Below the pieces are notes generated by a model that saw only the letters and a list, made by a program, of their open reading frames with translations, was not told the DNA's origin and did no database searches. Source: an uncultured Pelagibacteraceae bacterium (GTDB lineage: Bacteria > Pseudomonadota > Alphaproteobacteria > Pelagibacterales > Pelagibacteraceae). From it: 35,008 bases of DNA. The stretch lies in the NCBI GenBank assembly GCA_905618885.1, contig CAJQTC010000019.1, positions 1 through 35,008 of the forward strand, in the 5' to 3' direction. The position numbers and the translations under genes are program-made. Below, one piece after another: positions 18,356 to 28,038 of this stretch; the stretch's first letter is position 1, and each line of letters opens with the position of its first letter.

Positions 18356-18958
18356 GTGATTCATTTTAAAAAATGTCAATTTTATCTAATATTCTTTTTT
18401 ATATTTACATCTTGCTCTTCAATACCCAAAAATACCAAGAATAGTTGTGCTATCTTCGAGGAAAGATATCTCTGGTATAAACACACAAAAACATCTTATA
18501 AAAAGTGGGGTGCACCAATTCATATACAGCTTGCTTTTGTTAAGAAAGAGAGTGATTTTAATTGGCTTGCAAAACCACCAAGAAAAAAATTATTTAAAGT
18601 AATACCATTCAAAAGACCATCTAGCTCCTTTGGTTATTCACAAGCTGTAGTTGGAACTTGGGAGCAGTATAAAAGAGAAACCAATAATAAGTTCGCTACA
18701 CGTGCAAGGTTTAAAGACTCAGTTGATTTTATAGGGTGGTATATTAATAAAACTTCAAAAATATTAAAGATATCTAAGAAAGATGCTTATAGACAATACC
18801 TTGCTTATTATAAAGGCTGGGGTGATTATAAGAATTATAAAAAAGATAAGAAAGCAATTATTTATGCTTCATCCGTTAGAGATCTTGCGGATAATTACAG
18901 AAAGCAACTAACAAGATGTCAGAAAAATTTAAATAAAAATAAGTATTTTATTTTTTAA
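18356..18958 (+). CDS. Putative lipoprotein with lytic-transglycosylase (SLT-like) fold
   Basis: GTG start; lipobox-like FTSC; IQLAFVKKESDFNWLAKPPRKK...SSSFGYSQAVVGTWEQYKRETNN resembles SLT catalytic-region E..F and G..Q patterns. Confidence 0.65.
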   Translation: MIHFKKCQFYLIFFFIFTSCSSIPKNTKNSCAIFEERYLWYKHTKTSYKKWGAPIHIQLAFVKKESDFNWLAKPPRKKLFKVIPFKRPSSSFGYSQAVVGTWEQYKRETNNKFATRARFKDSVDFIGWYINKTSKILKISKKDAYRQYLAYYKGWGDYKNYKKDKKAIIYASSVRDLADNYRKQLTRCQKNLNKNKYFIF

Positions 18959-21900
18959 GTTGTTTATTTAATTCAACTTCTACAGCATCAATATTTTTTT
19001 CATTCTTACCAATAATAGAATAAATTGTTGGAATCACATAAAGAGTGAAAAAAGTTGAAAATAACATACCGCCAAAAATAGTTATGCCAACTGTTAGTCT
19101 GCTTGCAGCACCAGGTCCAGTACCAACTATTAATGGAATTACGCCAAAGATAGTCGATAGGCTTGTCATTAAAATTGGTCTAAGTCTAATTGTTGAAGCT
19201 TCAACTATCGCCTCTTCTAATTTTTTACCCTCCTTTCTTAATTGATTAGTAAACTCTACAATTAAAATTCCATTTTTTGCTGCTAAACCAATTAAAATAA
19301 TCAGGGCAATTTGGCTATAGACATTTAAGGAAGAACCAACAACCAGCAGTCCTAATAGACCACCAAGTATTGCTAGAGGCACAGTAAGCATAATTGTGAG
19401 AGGATGTCTCCAGCTTTCAAATTGAGCACACATAGCTAAATAAGCAGTTATCAAAGCTAGAGCAAAAATTACATAAAGTTCATTATTTGTTTTTTTATAT
19501 TCTTCACTCTCACCTTTGTAAGCAATTTTAGCCTGTGGTGTATTTTTTTCTACAACACCCACTAAAAATTTCAGTGCTTCGTCCAATGAATAGTCACCAA
19601 CTAATCTTGCAGAGATAGTTACAGCTTTTTGTCTATTGTATCTTGCTAAGAATGGTGACTGACCCTCTTCGCTATACTCAACTAAATTAGAAACTGATAT
19701 TAATTTTCCATTATTTTTCGATCTTACAAATACTTTACTTATACTTCCTGGTTCCTGCCTATCTTTAATGTCCCCCTGCAGAATAATAGAATATTCCTTC
19801 CCATCTTGAGTAAATTTTGTAACAGTTTTGGAACCAAAAATAGTTTCTATTGTTCTCCCTATATCTTCTGTAGAAACACCTAAATCTGCAGCTTTTTTCT
19901 GATTAATTTGAACATTTAGTTGCGGTTTATTAAGGTCAAAATCATCTTGAATTGAAGATAGCCCAGGATTTTTCCTTGCCTCTCTTTTGATTATTTTTTT
20001 CCATTCTATTAACTGTTCATAGGTGTTTCCAAGCACTACAAATTGAACGGGACTTTCAACTCCACCTGTTCTGATACCTTGAGGCATAACAGAAAACGCA
20101 AGGACACCAGGTACACGACCTATTTTGGCAAAAGATTCTCTTAATATTTTTACACCATGTCGTTTTCTTTTTGACCAATCTTCTAGAAGGACAATAATAA
20201 AACCACTATTAACTTGTTTTGATGATTTACCAAAACCTGGAACTCTCATAATCAATTTTCTATATTCGCCTTTACCTAATTCAGGCAGTAACATTGCTTC
20301 AATTTCTTCTGTTTTAGATTTTGTGAAATTAAATCCAGAACCCTGAGGTGCTTTTATAATTACAAAAAAAGCTCCTCTATCTTCAGGTGCGATTAATTCT
20401 TTATGTGTAAAATTAAATAAAAATATAGTTAACGCTAACGTTATACCTAAAAAAGAAATGATTATTTTTTTTTTATTAATCCATAAAATCAAAGATTGCT
20501 TATAGGCTATAGTAATATTTTTTAAAAATTTTTCAAATCTAGTTACAGTTTTAGATTTTTCCATATTTTTTTTTAAGAATTTACTGGCCAACATAGGACT
20601 AAGAGAAAGTGCAACAAAACTAGATATGATAACGGCAGAGGCCAGGGTTATTGCTGTCTGAGTAAAAAGAACTCCTGTAATGCCTTTAATAAAAACTAAT
20701 GGAACAAACACAGCTACTAAAACTACTGTAGTTGCTATAATTGCAAATGATACTTGCTTAGCACCCTTATAAGCAGCAACTAGTGGGCTTTCACCTAGCT
20801 CAATTCTTCTAACAATGTTTTCCAACATTACTATCGCATCATCTACTACGATTCCTATCGCCAGAACCAAGGCCATTAGTGTAAACAAGTTAATAGAAAA
20901 ATCAAAAATATAAATTGCCAGAAAAGTAGAAATCAAAGAAACAGGTAATGCAATAACTGGTATAATTAGCGCCCTGATGTTTCCCAAAAATAAATAAATT
21001 ATTATAGTAACTAAAATTAAAGCAACAAATAGAGTTTTATATACTTCTGAAATAGCTGCTTTTATATATCTGCTACGATCAAATGAAACCTCAAGACTCG
21101 TGCCTTCAGGTAACGACCGTTCTATTTCTTTAATTTTATTTTTTATTCCATTAGCCACGTCTATGGTATTTGCATCTGACTGTTGATAAATGCCAATCCC
21201 TACTACTTGTTTACCATCTCCTTTAAAAACTGTTCTAGTTGACGCCGCGCCTACCTCCACTCTGGCAACATCTTCCAACGTAATAACAGTTCCATCTTTT
21301 GCTCTTTTAAGTGGTAATTTTTTATAATTTTCAAGGTTTTGATAGGCTTTATCTAATTTTATTGTTAAATCGATATCTTTTGATTCTATTCTACCAGCTG
21401 GAAACTCAACATTTTCTTTTCTAAGAGCTTGCTCGACTTCTTGCGTTGTTAGATCTCTCGCTGCAAGTGCTATTGGATCTAGCCACACTCTAAGAGAAGT
21501 TTTTCTTTCACCACCTAGCCTAACTCTTCCAACTCCAGGGACCGTTGAAAATGTATCAGTTAAAAAACGATCTGCATAATCTGTTAATTCAAGATCTGTC
21601 ATCGCTTCCGAACTAAATGACAACCACATTGTTGTTCTCATACCTGCACTTTGTTTAAATATTTCTGGAGCTTTTGCGCCTTCAGGCAGATTATCTACTA
21701 CGCGCGCAACAGAACTACGAACGTCATTAGTTACATTATCAAGATCCAAACCAGTTTCAAATGTTAGTGTAATTCTTGAACTTTCATCTTCACTAAAAGA
21801 ATCTATTGTCTCCAACCCAGGAGTTCCTCCTACAAAGTCTTCTATTTTTTGAGTAATTTGAGTATCTATTATTTCAGCTGATGCACCTTTATAATCTGTT

Positions 21901-22043
21901 TGAATAGTTACAACAGGAGGCTGGACGTCGGGTAACTCATCTGTTGGAATTTCTTGAAAAGTTATTATTCCAAAAATAACTAAAACTATGCTCATTACTG
22001 AGGCAACAACAGGTCTCTTAATAGATAAATCTGTTAAAAACAT
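18948..22043 (-). CDS. RND efflux permease (AcrB/HAE1-type)
   Basis: 1031 aa; LSIKRPVVASVMSIVLVIFG, DELPDVQPPVVTIQTDYKGASAEIIDTQIT, proton-relay GIVVDDAIVMLEN, GLAAKNGILIVEF. Confidence 0.95.
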   Translation of the reverse strand: MFLTDLSIKRPVVASVMSIVLVIFGIITFQEIPTDELPDVQPPVVTIQTDYKGASAEIIDTQITQKIEDFVGGTPGLETIDSFSEDESSRITLTFETGLDLDNVTNDVRSSVARVVDNLPEGAKAPEIFKQSAGMRTTMWLSFSSEAMTDLELTDYADRFLTDTFSTVPGVGRVRLGGERKTSLRVWLDPIALAARDLTTQEVEQALRKENVEFPAGRIESKDIDLTIKLDKAYQNLENYKKLPLKRAKDGTVITLEDVARVEVGAASTRTVFKGDGKQVVGIGIYQQSDANTIDVANGIKNKIKEIERSLPEGTSLEVSFDRSRYIKAAISEVYKTLFVALILVTIIIYLFLGNIRALIIPVIALPVSLISTFLAIYIFDFSINLFTLMALVLAIGIVVDDAIVMLENIVRRIELGESPLVAAYKGAKQVSFAIIATTVVLVAVFVPLVFIKGITGVLFTQTAITLASAVIISSFVALSLSPMLASKFLKKNMEKSKTVTRFEKFLKNITIAYKQSLILWINKKKIIISFLGITLALTIFLFNFTHKELIAPEDRGAFFVIIKAPQGSGFNFTKSKTEEIEAMLLPELGKGEYRKLIMRVPGFGKSSKQVNSGFIIVLLEDWSKRKRHGVKILRESFAKIGRVPGVLAFSVMPQGIRTGGVESPVQFVVLGNTYEQLIEWKKIIKREARKNPGLSSIQDDFDLNKPQLNVQINQKKAADLGVSTEDIGRTIETIFGSKTVTKFTQDGKEYSIILQGDIKDRQEPGSISKVFVRSKNNGKLISVSNLVEYSEEGQSPFLARYNRQKAVTISARLVGDYSLDEALKFLVGVVEKNTPQAKIAYKGESEEYKKTNNELYVIFALALITAYLAMCAQFESWRHPLTIMLTVPLAILGGLLGLLVVGSSLNVYSQIALIILIGLAAKNGILIVEFTNQLRKEGKKLEEAIVEASTIRLRPILMTSLSTIFGVIPLIVGTGPGAASRLTVGITIFGGMLFSTFFTLYVIPTIYSIIGKNEKNIDAVEVELNKQLKK

Positions 22044-22918
22044 TATCTTTGTTTTTGTTTAATTATTTTTATTTTACTTTTATCTCTAACTTTCGAGATA
22101 CCCTCAACAACAATTTGATCTCCTTCAGACACACCGTCTAAAACAGATACTTTTCCAAAATTTCTTTTCCCAATTTGTATATTTGTTTTAGTTACAGTTT
22201 CTCCATTAACAACATATACAAAAGCAGTTTTACCCTGTATCGTAACTGATCTTTCTGGTACGCCAATCTGTTGCATTTCATCATAGATAATTTTTACGGT
22301 CAATAATTGCCCAGGTATGATTTCAAATTTTGAGTTATCGACTATTACTCTTGCTAAAATTGAACGTGTAGATGGATCTACACGTGAACTGACTGATCCT
22401 ATATTACCATTAAATTTTTTATCAAATGCTGTTGAAGATATTTCTGCTTTAAGCCCTGGCTTTAAAATACCAACAAAATTTTCAGGTATTTTAATGTCTA
22501 TAACAATTTTTTTAAGATCATCTAATGTAATAATTAGACTATCAGTACCCAGTACACCCTGTGCTATTTCTCTTTTACCTAGTCTCCCCTCAATCTCAGC
22601 GATTACTTGTTCGTCATTTTTTAACGTAGCTATAATTTCTCCCACTTTGACAAATCTGCCTTCAATATTAAGTTTCTCTTTAATTTCCTTTTTTTTTATC
22701 CTGTAAGTTTTTGAGTTTTGAGCTATCGCAGTACCAAAAGTTTCTATGCTCTTATAAAATATAGATTTTTCTACAGTTTTAACGATTACTCCAGGCGGAG
22801 GTCTAACACTAAATTTTTTTTTAAAATGTAAACCAACAAAATGCCTAGCTGCAATTATAGAAAAAATAATAATAAAAATAAATATTAATAATGTTTTAAT
22901 TTTGCTCGTAGTTTTCAT
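22043..22918 (-). CDS. RND efflux periplasmic adaptor subunit (membrane fusion protein)
   Basis: N-terminal TM anchor, SSRVDPSTRSILARVIVDN, PGQLLTVKIIYDEM.., VPERSVTIQGKTAFVYVVNGETV; overlaps the RND gene start by 1 nt. Confidence 0.9.
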   Translation of the reverse strand: MKTTSKIKTLLIFIFIIIFSIIAARHFVGLHFKKKFSVRPPPGVIVKTVEKSIFYKSIETFGTAIAQNSKTYRIKKKEIKEKLNIEGRFVKVGEIIATLKNDEQVIAEIEGRLGKREIAQGVLGTDSLIITLDDLKKIVIDIKIPENFVGILKPGLKAEISSTAFDKKFNGNIGSVSSRVDPSTRSILARVIVDNSKFEIIPGQLLTVKIIYDEMQQIGVPERSVTIQGKTAFVYVVNGETVTKTNIQIGKRNFGKVSVLDGVSEGDQIVVEGISKVRDKSKIKIIKQKQR

Positions 22919-22921
22919 TTT

Positions 22922-23734
22922 TTACTTAAGGCCATATTCTGACCAAGATCCATCGTATATGATTGGGTTTTTATCATTTATAATTTTATTAGCCATAGCT
23001 AAAATGCACGCAGTAACACCGGACCCACAGGTAAACACTTGTTGTCTGTCAGGTCTAATACCAACATATTCAAAAATTTTTATCAATTCATCTTTATCTT
23101 TAAATGTATGATCTATTTTATTAATACATTCAATAAACGGTAAATTTTTTGAATTTTTAATAGAACCACTTCTTAAACCTGGACGTGGTTCTGGCTCAGT
23201 ACCTTCGAATCGTTTTATCCCTCTAGCGTCCACAACCTGAAAATCATTTAACTTTATATTTTCATCAATTTGTAATTTAGTTAATACTAAACTTTTAATC
23301 TCTTTAGTGGTGTAGCTAGACTTATTATTTGAAGTTAAGTTGCTTGTAATTTTTTTATTATCAATTTTCCACTTCTTTAGACCACCATCTAAAATAAAAA
23401 CTTTACTAACATCATGACCAAAATAAACAAACATATACCAACATCTACAAGAACTAATAACATCAGAATTATCGTAGATAACTATCTTGTCTTGATTAGT
23501 GATTCCGTAGTTAGATATTATTTCTTGCCATTTTTCTTTAGTTGGCAACATATGGGGTAAAGTTGAATCAGGTTCTGAATTCTTATCTAAATCAAAAAAT
23601 TGCGAGTTCTGTATATGCTCGCTTAAAAATTCTTTATATGCATCCCTATTTGTATTTGGCATATGCCAACTTGCGTCTAAGATTTTTACTTCATTTAAAT
23701 TTTTTTCTAGCCAATTAGTATTCACTAAAGACAT
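22922..23734 (-). CDS. sseA: Sulfurtransferase (3-mercaptopyruvate/thiosulfate type, two rhodanese domains)
   Basis: ILDASWHMP, YDNSDVISSCRCWYMF, VVDARGIKRFEGTEPEPRPGLRSGSIKNSKNLPF, active-site CGSGVTA. Confidence 0.92.
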   Translation of the reverse strand: MSLVNTNWLEKNLNEVKILDASWHMPNTNRDAYKEFLSEHIQNSQFFDLDKNSEPDSTLPHMLPTKEKWQEIISNYGITNQDKIVIYDNSDVISSCRCWYMFVYFGHDVSKVFILDGGLKKWKIDNKKITSNLTSNNKSSYTTKEIKSLVLTKLQIDENIKLNDFQVVDARGIKRFEGTEPEPRPGLRSGSIKNSKNLPFIECINKIDHTFKDKDELIKIFEYVGIRPDRQQVFTCGSGVTACILAMANKIINDKNPIIYDGSWSEYGLK

Positions 23735-24183
23735 TATTGATTTCTCTTCATTATATATTTTTGATGGTATTCCTCTGCTTTGCAGTAGTTTTTAATTTTT
23801 GAAATATTAGTTTCAATTTTTCCATTTAATTTTTTATTAAATAAGTTTTTATAATTTTCTGCTGTATTTTTTTGCTGTTCATTTTCATAGAATATTTCAC
23901 TCCTATATTGAGTTCCCATATCAGGATATTGCATATCTTTTTGAGTGGGATCATGGGTTTTAAAAAAAACTTCTAATAATTTTTCATAAGAAATAATTTT
24001 TTCATCATACGTTATTTTTACAGTTTCTGTATGCCCAGTGTTGCCAGTACAAACTTCTTCGTAATTAGTAGCACTGCTAGCACCACCCGCATAGCCAACT
24101 TCAGTTTCTATAACTCCAGTTAATTGACGAAATGTTTCTTCTGGTTTCCAAAAGCACCCAAGTGCTAAGTAAGATTTTTGCAT
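23734..24183 (-). CDS. msrA: Peptide methionine (S)-S-oxide reductase MsrA
   Basis: LALGCFWKPEETFRQLTGVIETEVGYAGG, YEEVCTGNTGHTETVKITYD, FFKTHDPTQ, DMGTQYRSEIF, AEEYHQKY. Confidence 0.96.
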   Translation of the reverse strand: MQKSYLALGCFWKPEETFRQLTGVIETEVGYAGGASSATNYEEVCTGNTGHTETVKITYDEKIISYEKLLEVFFKTHDPTQKDMQYPDMGTQYRSEIFYENEQQKNTAENYKNLFNKKLNGKIETNISKIKNYCKAEEYHQKYIMKRNQ

Positions 24184-25101
24184 AATGAATTTAATGTGTT
24201 AAAAAAGATAAAGGATATTCAATTGCTTACAAGAAATCAAACTGGAGTTTTATATATGGTTGCAAGTGTTATGTGCTTCGCGATCATGGATATATGCGTC
24301 AAATGGCTAAATTACTATCCATTTGGAGAAGTTTTCTTTGCAAGATTTTTTTTTGGATTAATTCCTATTTTTTTAATTATACCTAAAGATAAATGGTCAA
24401 ATTTTTACAAAACGACAAGACCTGGTCTACATGCTTTTAGAGCAATTTGCGGGTCAATAGCTTTTGTTTGTATTTTCTTTGGTTTGAGGCATTTGCCCTT
24501 AGCCGATGTAGTATCACTTACTTTTGGAGGGCCAATTTTTGTAACCATTGCATCGATTATATTTTTGTCGGAAAAAGTGGGGATCAAGCGTTGGTCTGCA
24601 GTTTTTTTAGGTTTTATAGGAATGATTCTCATAGTGCAGCCTGCATTTATAGAACTAAATTATTACTACTTATCACCTATTTTATTTTGTATTTTTTTTT
24701 CTGGTGTTGCAATAAGTGTTCGGGCTTTATCCAAAACTGAGCCAAATTATAGAATAGCTTTTTATTTTACAATTCTTTGTACGGTCATAGGGCTTTGTAC
24801 TTTACCTTTCGGTTGGATAATGCCGACTACAAAAGATTTCGTTTTGTTTATAATTATGGGTTTATGTGGAAGTATTGCAAATTTGTTATTAACTCAAAGC
24901 TATAGATTGGCTGAAGCCTCTTTAGTAACACCAATTAAATATTTAAGTTTAGTTTACGCAATAACATTTGGGTTCATAATTTGGGGAGAAGTTCCAAAAC
25001 CTTTAATGCTAGCCGGTGCTTCACTTGTTTTATTAAGTTCTTTAATAATTTTCATAAGAGAAAAAAAATTAAAAAAAGAGATTGTTATTCCTAGATCATG
25101 A
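24178..25101 (+). CDS. EamA/DMT-superfamily transporter
   Basis: About 10 TM segments with two EamA-like halves (MCFAIMDICVKWL..., FRAICGSIAFVCIFFGLRHLPLADVVSLTFGGPIFV...). The exact start is uncertain. Confidence 0.87.
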   Translation: MHNEFNVLKKIKDIQLLTRNQTGVLYMVASVMCFAIMDICVKWLNYYPFGEVFFARFFFGLIPIFLIIPKDKWSNFYKTTRPGLHAFRAICGSIAFVCIFFGLRHLPLADVVSLTFGGPIFVTIASIIFLSEKVGIKRWSAVFLGFIGMILIVQPAFIELNYYYLSPILFCIFFSGVAISVRALSKTEPNYRIAFYFTILCTVIGLCTLPFGWIMPTTKDFVLFIIMGLCGSIANLLLTQSYRLAEASLVTPIKYLSLVYAITFGFIIWGEVPKPLMLAGASLVLLSSLIIFIREKKLKKEIVIPRS

Positions 25102-25724
25102 AAAAATCACCAACTTATTGGAACAAAGCCAAAGTATATTTGTCTAAGAAAGATAAAGTTATTAAAAATTTAATTAGCAGCTATAAAGATGGCCATCTAA
25201 TTACTCGTAACGATGTTTTTTTCTCTTTATGTAAAAGTATTATTGGCCAACAAATAAGTGTAGCTGCGGCAAATTCAGTTTTCTTAAGGTTTAAGAAAAA
25301 ATGTAAAAACAAAATTACAGCAAAAATGGTAAATAAATTGTCTAGTACTAGTTTAAAAAACTGTGGACTTACTAGGCAAAAAGTTAGGGGCATCAAAGAT
25401 TTGTCTAAAAAAATAATAAACAAAACTTTTAAACCTAGCCTAATAAATAAAATGAACGATGAAGAAGCAATAGAATACTTATCAAGTCTTAGACAGATTG
25501 GAAGATGGTCTGCTGAAATGATATTACTATTTTCTTTTAATAGGTCTAATATATGGCCTCTACAAGACATTGGTCTTCTTCGTGCAGTATCAAACAACTA
25601 TAAGAAGGAATACTACCCACCAAAAGCATTTTTAGATAAGCTTTATAAAAAGTTCACACCTTACTGTTCTGTCGCTACATGGTATCTTTGGAGATCGATA
25701 GATGATGAGCCAATTCAATATTAA
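25098..25724 (+). CDS. DNA-3-methyladenine glycosylase II-like (AlkA-like HhH-GPD)
   Basis: CKSIIGQQISVAAANSVFLRF, LRQIGRWSAEMILLFSFNRSNIWPLQDIGLLRAV (HhH-GPD with catalytic Asp), WYLWRSID. Confidence 0.88.
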   Translation: MKKSPTYWNKAKVYLSKKDKVIKNLISSYKDGHLITRNDVFFSLCKSIIGQQISVAAANSVFLRFKKKCKNKITAKMVNKLSSTSLKNCGLTRQKVRGIKDLSKKIINKTFKPSLINKMNDEEAIEYLSSLRQIGRWSAEMILLFSFNRSNIWPLQDIGLLRAVSNNYKKEYYPPKAFLDKLYKKFTPYCSVATWYLWRSIDDEPIQY

Positions 25725-26008
25725 GCACCTTCTATAATCTGATGGTGTCTTACAACCGTATCTTTTAAAATAGCATGAGCTTCTTGATATTCTCTTGAAT
25801 TAAAGAACGTCTCAGCTTCAGTAAAAGACGGAAACTCAATAACTACAGTTCTAGGAGACTCATCGCCTTCTGTAGTTATTTTTTTTCCTCCTCTTACTAA
25901 AAATTTACCTTTATACTTTTCAATTGCTTCTTTAGCTTTAACAGCATAGGTTTTTAGAACATTCTCGTCTTTTATAACTTTATAAACAGTTACTACATAA
26001 CCTTTCAT
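25721..26008 (-). CDS. DUF1330 family protein (copy 1)
   Basis: 95 aa: GYVVTVYKV...FLVRGGKKITTEGDESPRTVVIEFPSFTEAETFFNSREYQ, DUF1330 signature. Confidence 0.88.
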   Translation of the reverse strand: MKGYVVTVYKVIKDENVLKTYAVKAKEAIEKYKGKFLVRGGKKITTEGDESPRTVVIEFPSFTEAETFFNSREYQEAHAILKDTVVRHHQIIEGA

Positions 26009-26041
26009 TTACATCTCCTCTAAAATAATTTACTTTTTTCT

Positions 26042-26566
26042 ATGGCCAACAAACTTATTGTAGACTGGAAAGAATATAATCTAATAGTAGAAAAATTAGC
26101 AGTTAAAATTCATGAAAGTGGATTTAAACCAACAATGCTTATAGGAATAATGAGAGGTGGAGCCCCAATCATAGATGTATTAAGCAGAATATTTAAACTT
26201 AAGTGTGCCTATCTTGCTGTGGAGTCCTATTCTGGAACAGGCGTAGAAGATAAGCAAGGAGAACTAGTTTTTTCAAGAGAAATGAGCTCAACAGTTCATG
26301 ATATGGGAGGTAGATTGCTTTTGTGTGATGACCTTTCAGACACAGGTATTACGCTCAATAAAAGTATCGAATGGTTAAAAAAATATCCTCCTATAAAAGA
26401 TAATATTGAATCTATAAAAACAGCTGTGCTTTGGAAAAAATTAGACTCTACTTTTGAACCTGACTATTGTGCTGATAGATTAAAAGACAACCCTTGGATT
26501 GTACAACCTTTCGAAAATTATGAAGAAGTAACGATTGAAGCATTGGTGAAAAAACATAAAAAATAA
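26042..26566 (+). CDS. Purine phosphoribosyltransferase-like protein (type I PRTase)
   Basis: PTMLIGIMRGGAPIIDVLSR, PRPP loop RLLLCDDLSDTGITL, DNPWIVQPFENYE. Xanthine/hypoxanthine-type is likely but unproven. Confidence 0.8.
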   Translation: MANKLIVDWKEYNLIVEKLAVKIHESGFKPTMLIGIMRGGAPIIDVLSRIFKLKCAYLAVESYSGTGVEDKQGELVFSREMSSTVHDMGGRLLLCDDLSDTGITLNKSIEWLKKYPPIKDNIESIKTAVLWKKLDSTFEPDYCADRLKDNPWIVQPFENYEEVTIEALVKKHKK

Positions 26567-26588
26567 GGGCCAGTTTTACCGGCCCTTA
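26564..26588 (-). terminator. Rho-independent terminator, between convergent genes
   Basis: TAAGGGCC-agttttacc-GGCCCTTA perfect 8-bp stem. On the minus strand it is followed by TTTTTT, fitting the NCS2 permease gene end. Confidence 0.75.
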
Positions 26589-26599
26589 AGATTTAATCT

Positions 26600-27910
26600 T
26601 TAAGAAACATAAAAACTAGCAACACTCAACGCAGCAATAACCCATATTGCAGGTGAAGTAGAACTAAATTTTCCTGTAAAAATTTTAATTAATGCATATG
26701 CAATAAAAGATAAAGCAATACCATTACTAATACTGTAAGTAAGTGGCATAGCTATCATTGCTAATACTGCAGGAGCGGACTCAGCTATATCATCCCATTT
26801 AATATCTGTAATATTTCTTACAAATAAAACTGACACAAAAAGCAAGGCAGCACCATCAATCTCTTTAGGCAAGCTAGTTGCAAGAGGAGACAAGAACAAA
26901 CAAGCTAAGAATAATACTCCAATAACTACTGAGGTCATTCCTGTTCTTCCACCTTCTTTTACTCCTGCTGCTGACTCAACGTAACTAGTTACAGTAGTAG
27001 TACCCATTAAAGCTCCAGCAACTGTTCCAACACTGTCAGCCATCATAGCTTTATGTATGTCTTTTATTTTTCCGTCTTTTCCAACTTTACCAGCTACGTT
27101 AGCTACAGATGTCAATGTACCTGTTGTATCAAAAAAATCGATAAACAATAAAGTGAAAATCACCGTAGACATTCCAGCTGTAAAAGCAACACCAAGATCA
27201 AAATCAAATAGATAAGACATCGATGGAGGTGCGCTCACCACACCATTAAACTTAGCTAATCCCGTAGCCCAAGCAATAATACTAAAAACTAGTATTCCAA
27301 TAATGATATTACCTTTGACTTTTAATACTTCTAAAACAACCATACTTACAAAAGCAAGACAGGCTAAAAGAACCAGAGGATTTTTCATATCACCTATTGT
27401 AACTAATGTTACAGGATGGTCTGCTACAACTCCCATAATTTCTAATCCGATGATTGCTAAAAATAAACCAATACCTGCTCCAATACCTAGCTTTAAACTT
27501 CTAGGAATTGAGTTGATTAACCAAGCTCTAATTGGTGTCAAAGATATTATTAAAAATAATATACCAGCTACTAATACTCCACCTAAAGCCTCTTGAGGCG
27601 TGTAACCCATTCCCCCAACAACTCCAAAAGCCACAAAGGCATTGATACCCATACCAGGTGCTAGACCAATCGGCCATGTCTTTCCGTAAAAGCCCATAAT
27701 GAAACAAGCCACTGCAGTCGCTACTATTGTTGCGGTAAATACCGCGCCAAAATCAAAAAAACCTTTTTCAGGTCCAGCGAATTCGCCAGACAATATAAAA
27801 GGATTTAAAAACATTATGTAAGCCATCGTCAAAAAAGTAGTTGTGCCAGCTAACACTTCAGTTTTGTATGTCGTTTTATTTTTTTTATAGTCGAAATATT
27901 TTTCAAACAT
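26600..27910 (-). CDS. NCS2-family purine permease (AdeQ/PbuG-type)
   Basis: EVLAGTTTFLTMAYIMFLNPFIL, GLAPGMGINAFVAFGVVGGMGYTPQEALGGV, FFDTTGTLTSVANVAG, GTTTVTSYVESAAGVKEGGRTGMTSV. Good SD (GGAG) upstream. Confidence 0.95.
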   Translation of the reverse strand: MFEKYFDYKKNKTTYKTEVLAGTTTFLTMAYIMFLNPFILSGEFAGPEKGFFDFGAVFTATIVATAVACFIMGFYGKTWPIGLAPGMGINAFVAFGVVGGMGYTPQEALGGVLVAGILFLIISLTPIRAWLINSIPRSLKLGIGAGIGLFLAIIGLEIMGVVADHPVTLVTIGDMKNPLVLLACLAFVSMVVLEVLKVKGNIIIGILVFSIIAWATGLAKFNGVVSAPPSMSYLFDFDLGVAFTAGMSTVIFTLLFIDFFDTTGTLTSVANVAGKVGKDGKIKDIHKAMMADSVGTVAGALMGTTTVTSYVESAAGVKEGGRTGMTSVVIGVLFLACLFLSPLATSLPKEIDGAALLFVSVLFVRNITDIKWDDIAESAPAVLAMIAMPLTYSISNGIALSFIAYALIKIFTGKFSSTSPAIWVIAALSVASFYVS

Positions 27911-28038
27911 TTTAATCTCCTTGTTGGCCCTTAAATATCGTACATTAACTAAGAAATCTTCGGTAATAATTGAAAATTACAACCTAAAGGTATTGTATCT
28001 GTTTATAAGATTAAGTTATATTCTACAGGCGGTTGAAA

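Noticed and set aside
22317-22706. Plus-strand 129-aa ORF opposite the RND adaptor
   Set aside because: Mirror of the adaptor coding sequence; no independent start signals or motifs.
24447-24740. 97-aa alternative-frame ORF inside the EamA transporter
   Set aside because: Same-strand out-of-frame ORF in a strongly supported membrane protein gene.
25181-25597. Minus-strand 138-aa ORF opposite the AlkA-like gene
   Set aside because: Long but entirely antisense to a gene with catalytic HhH-GPD motifs; no recognisable domain.
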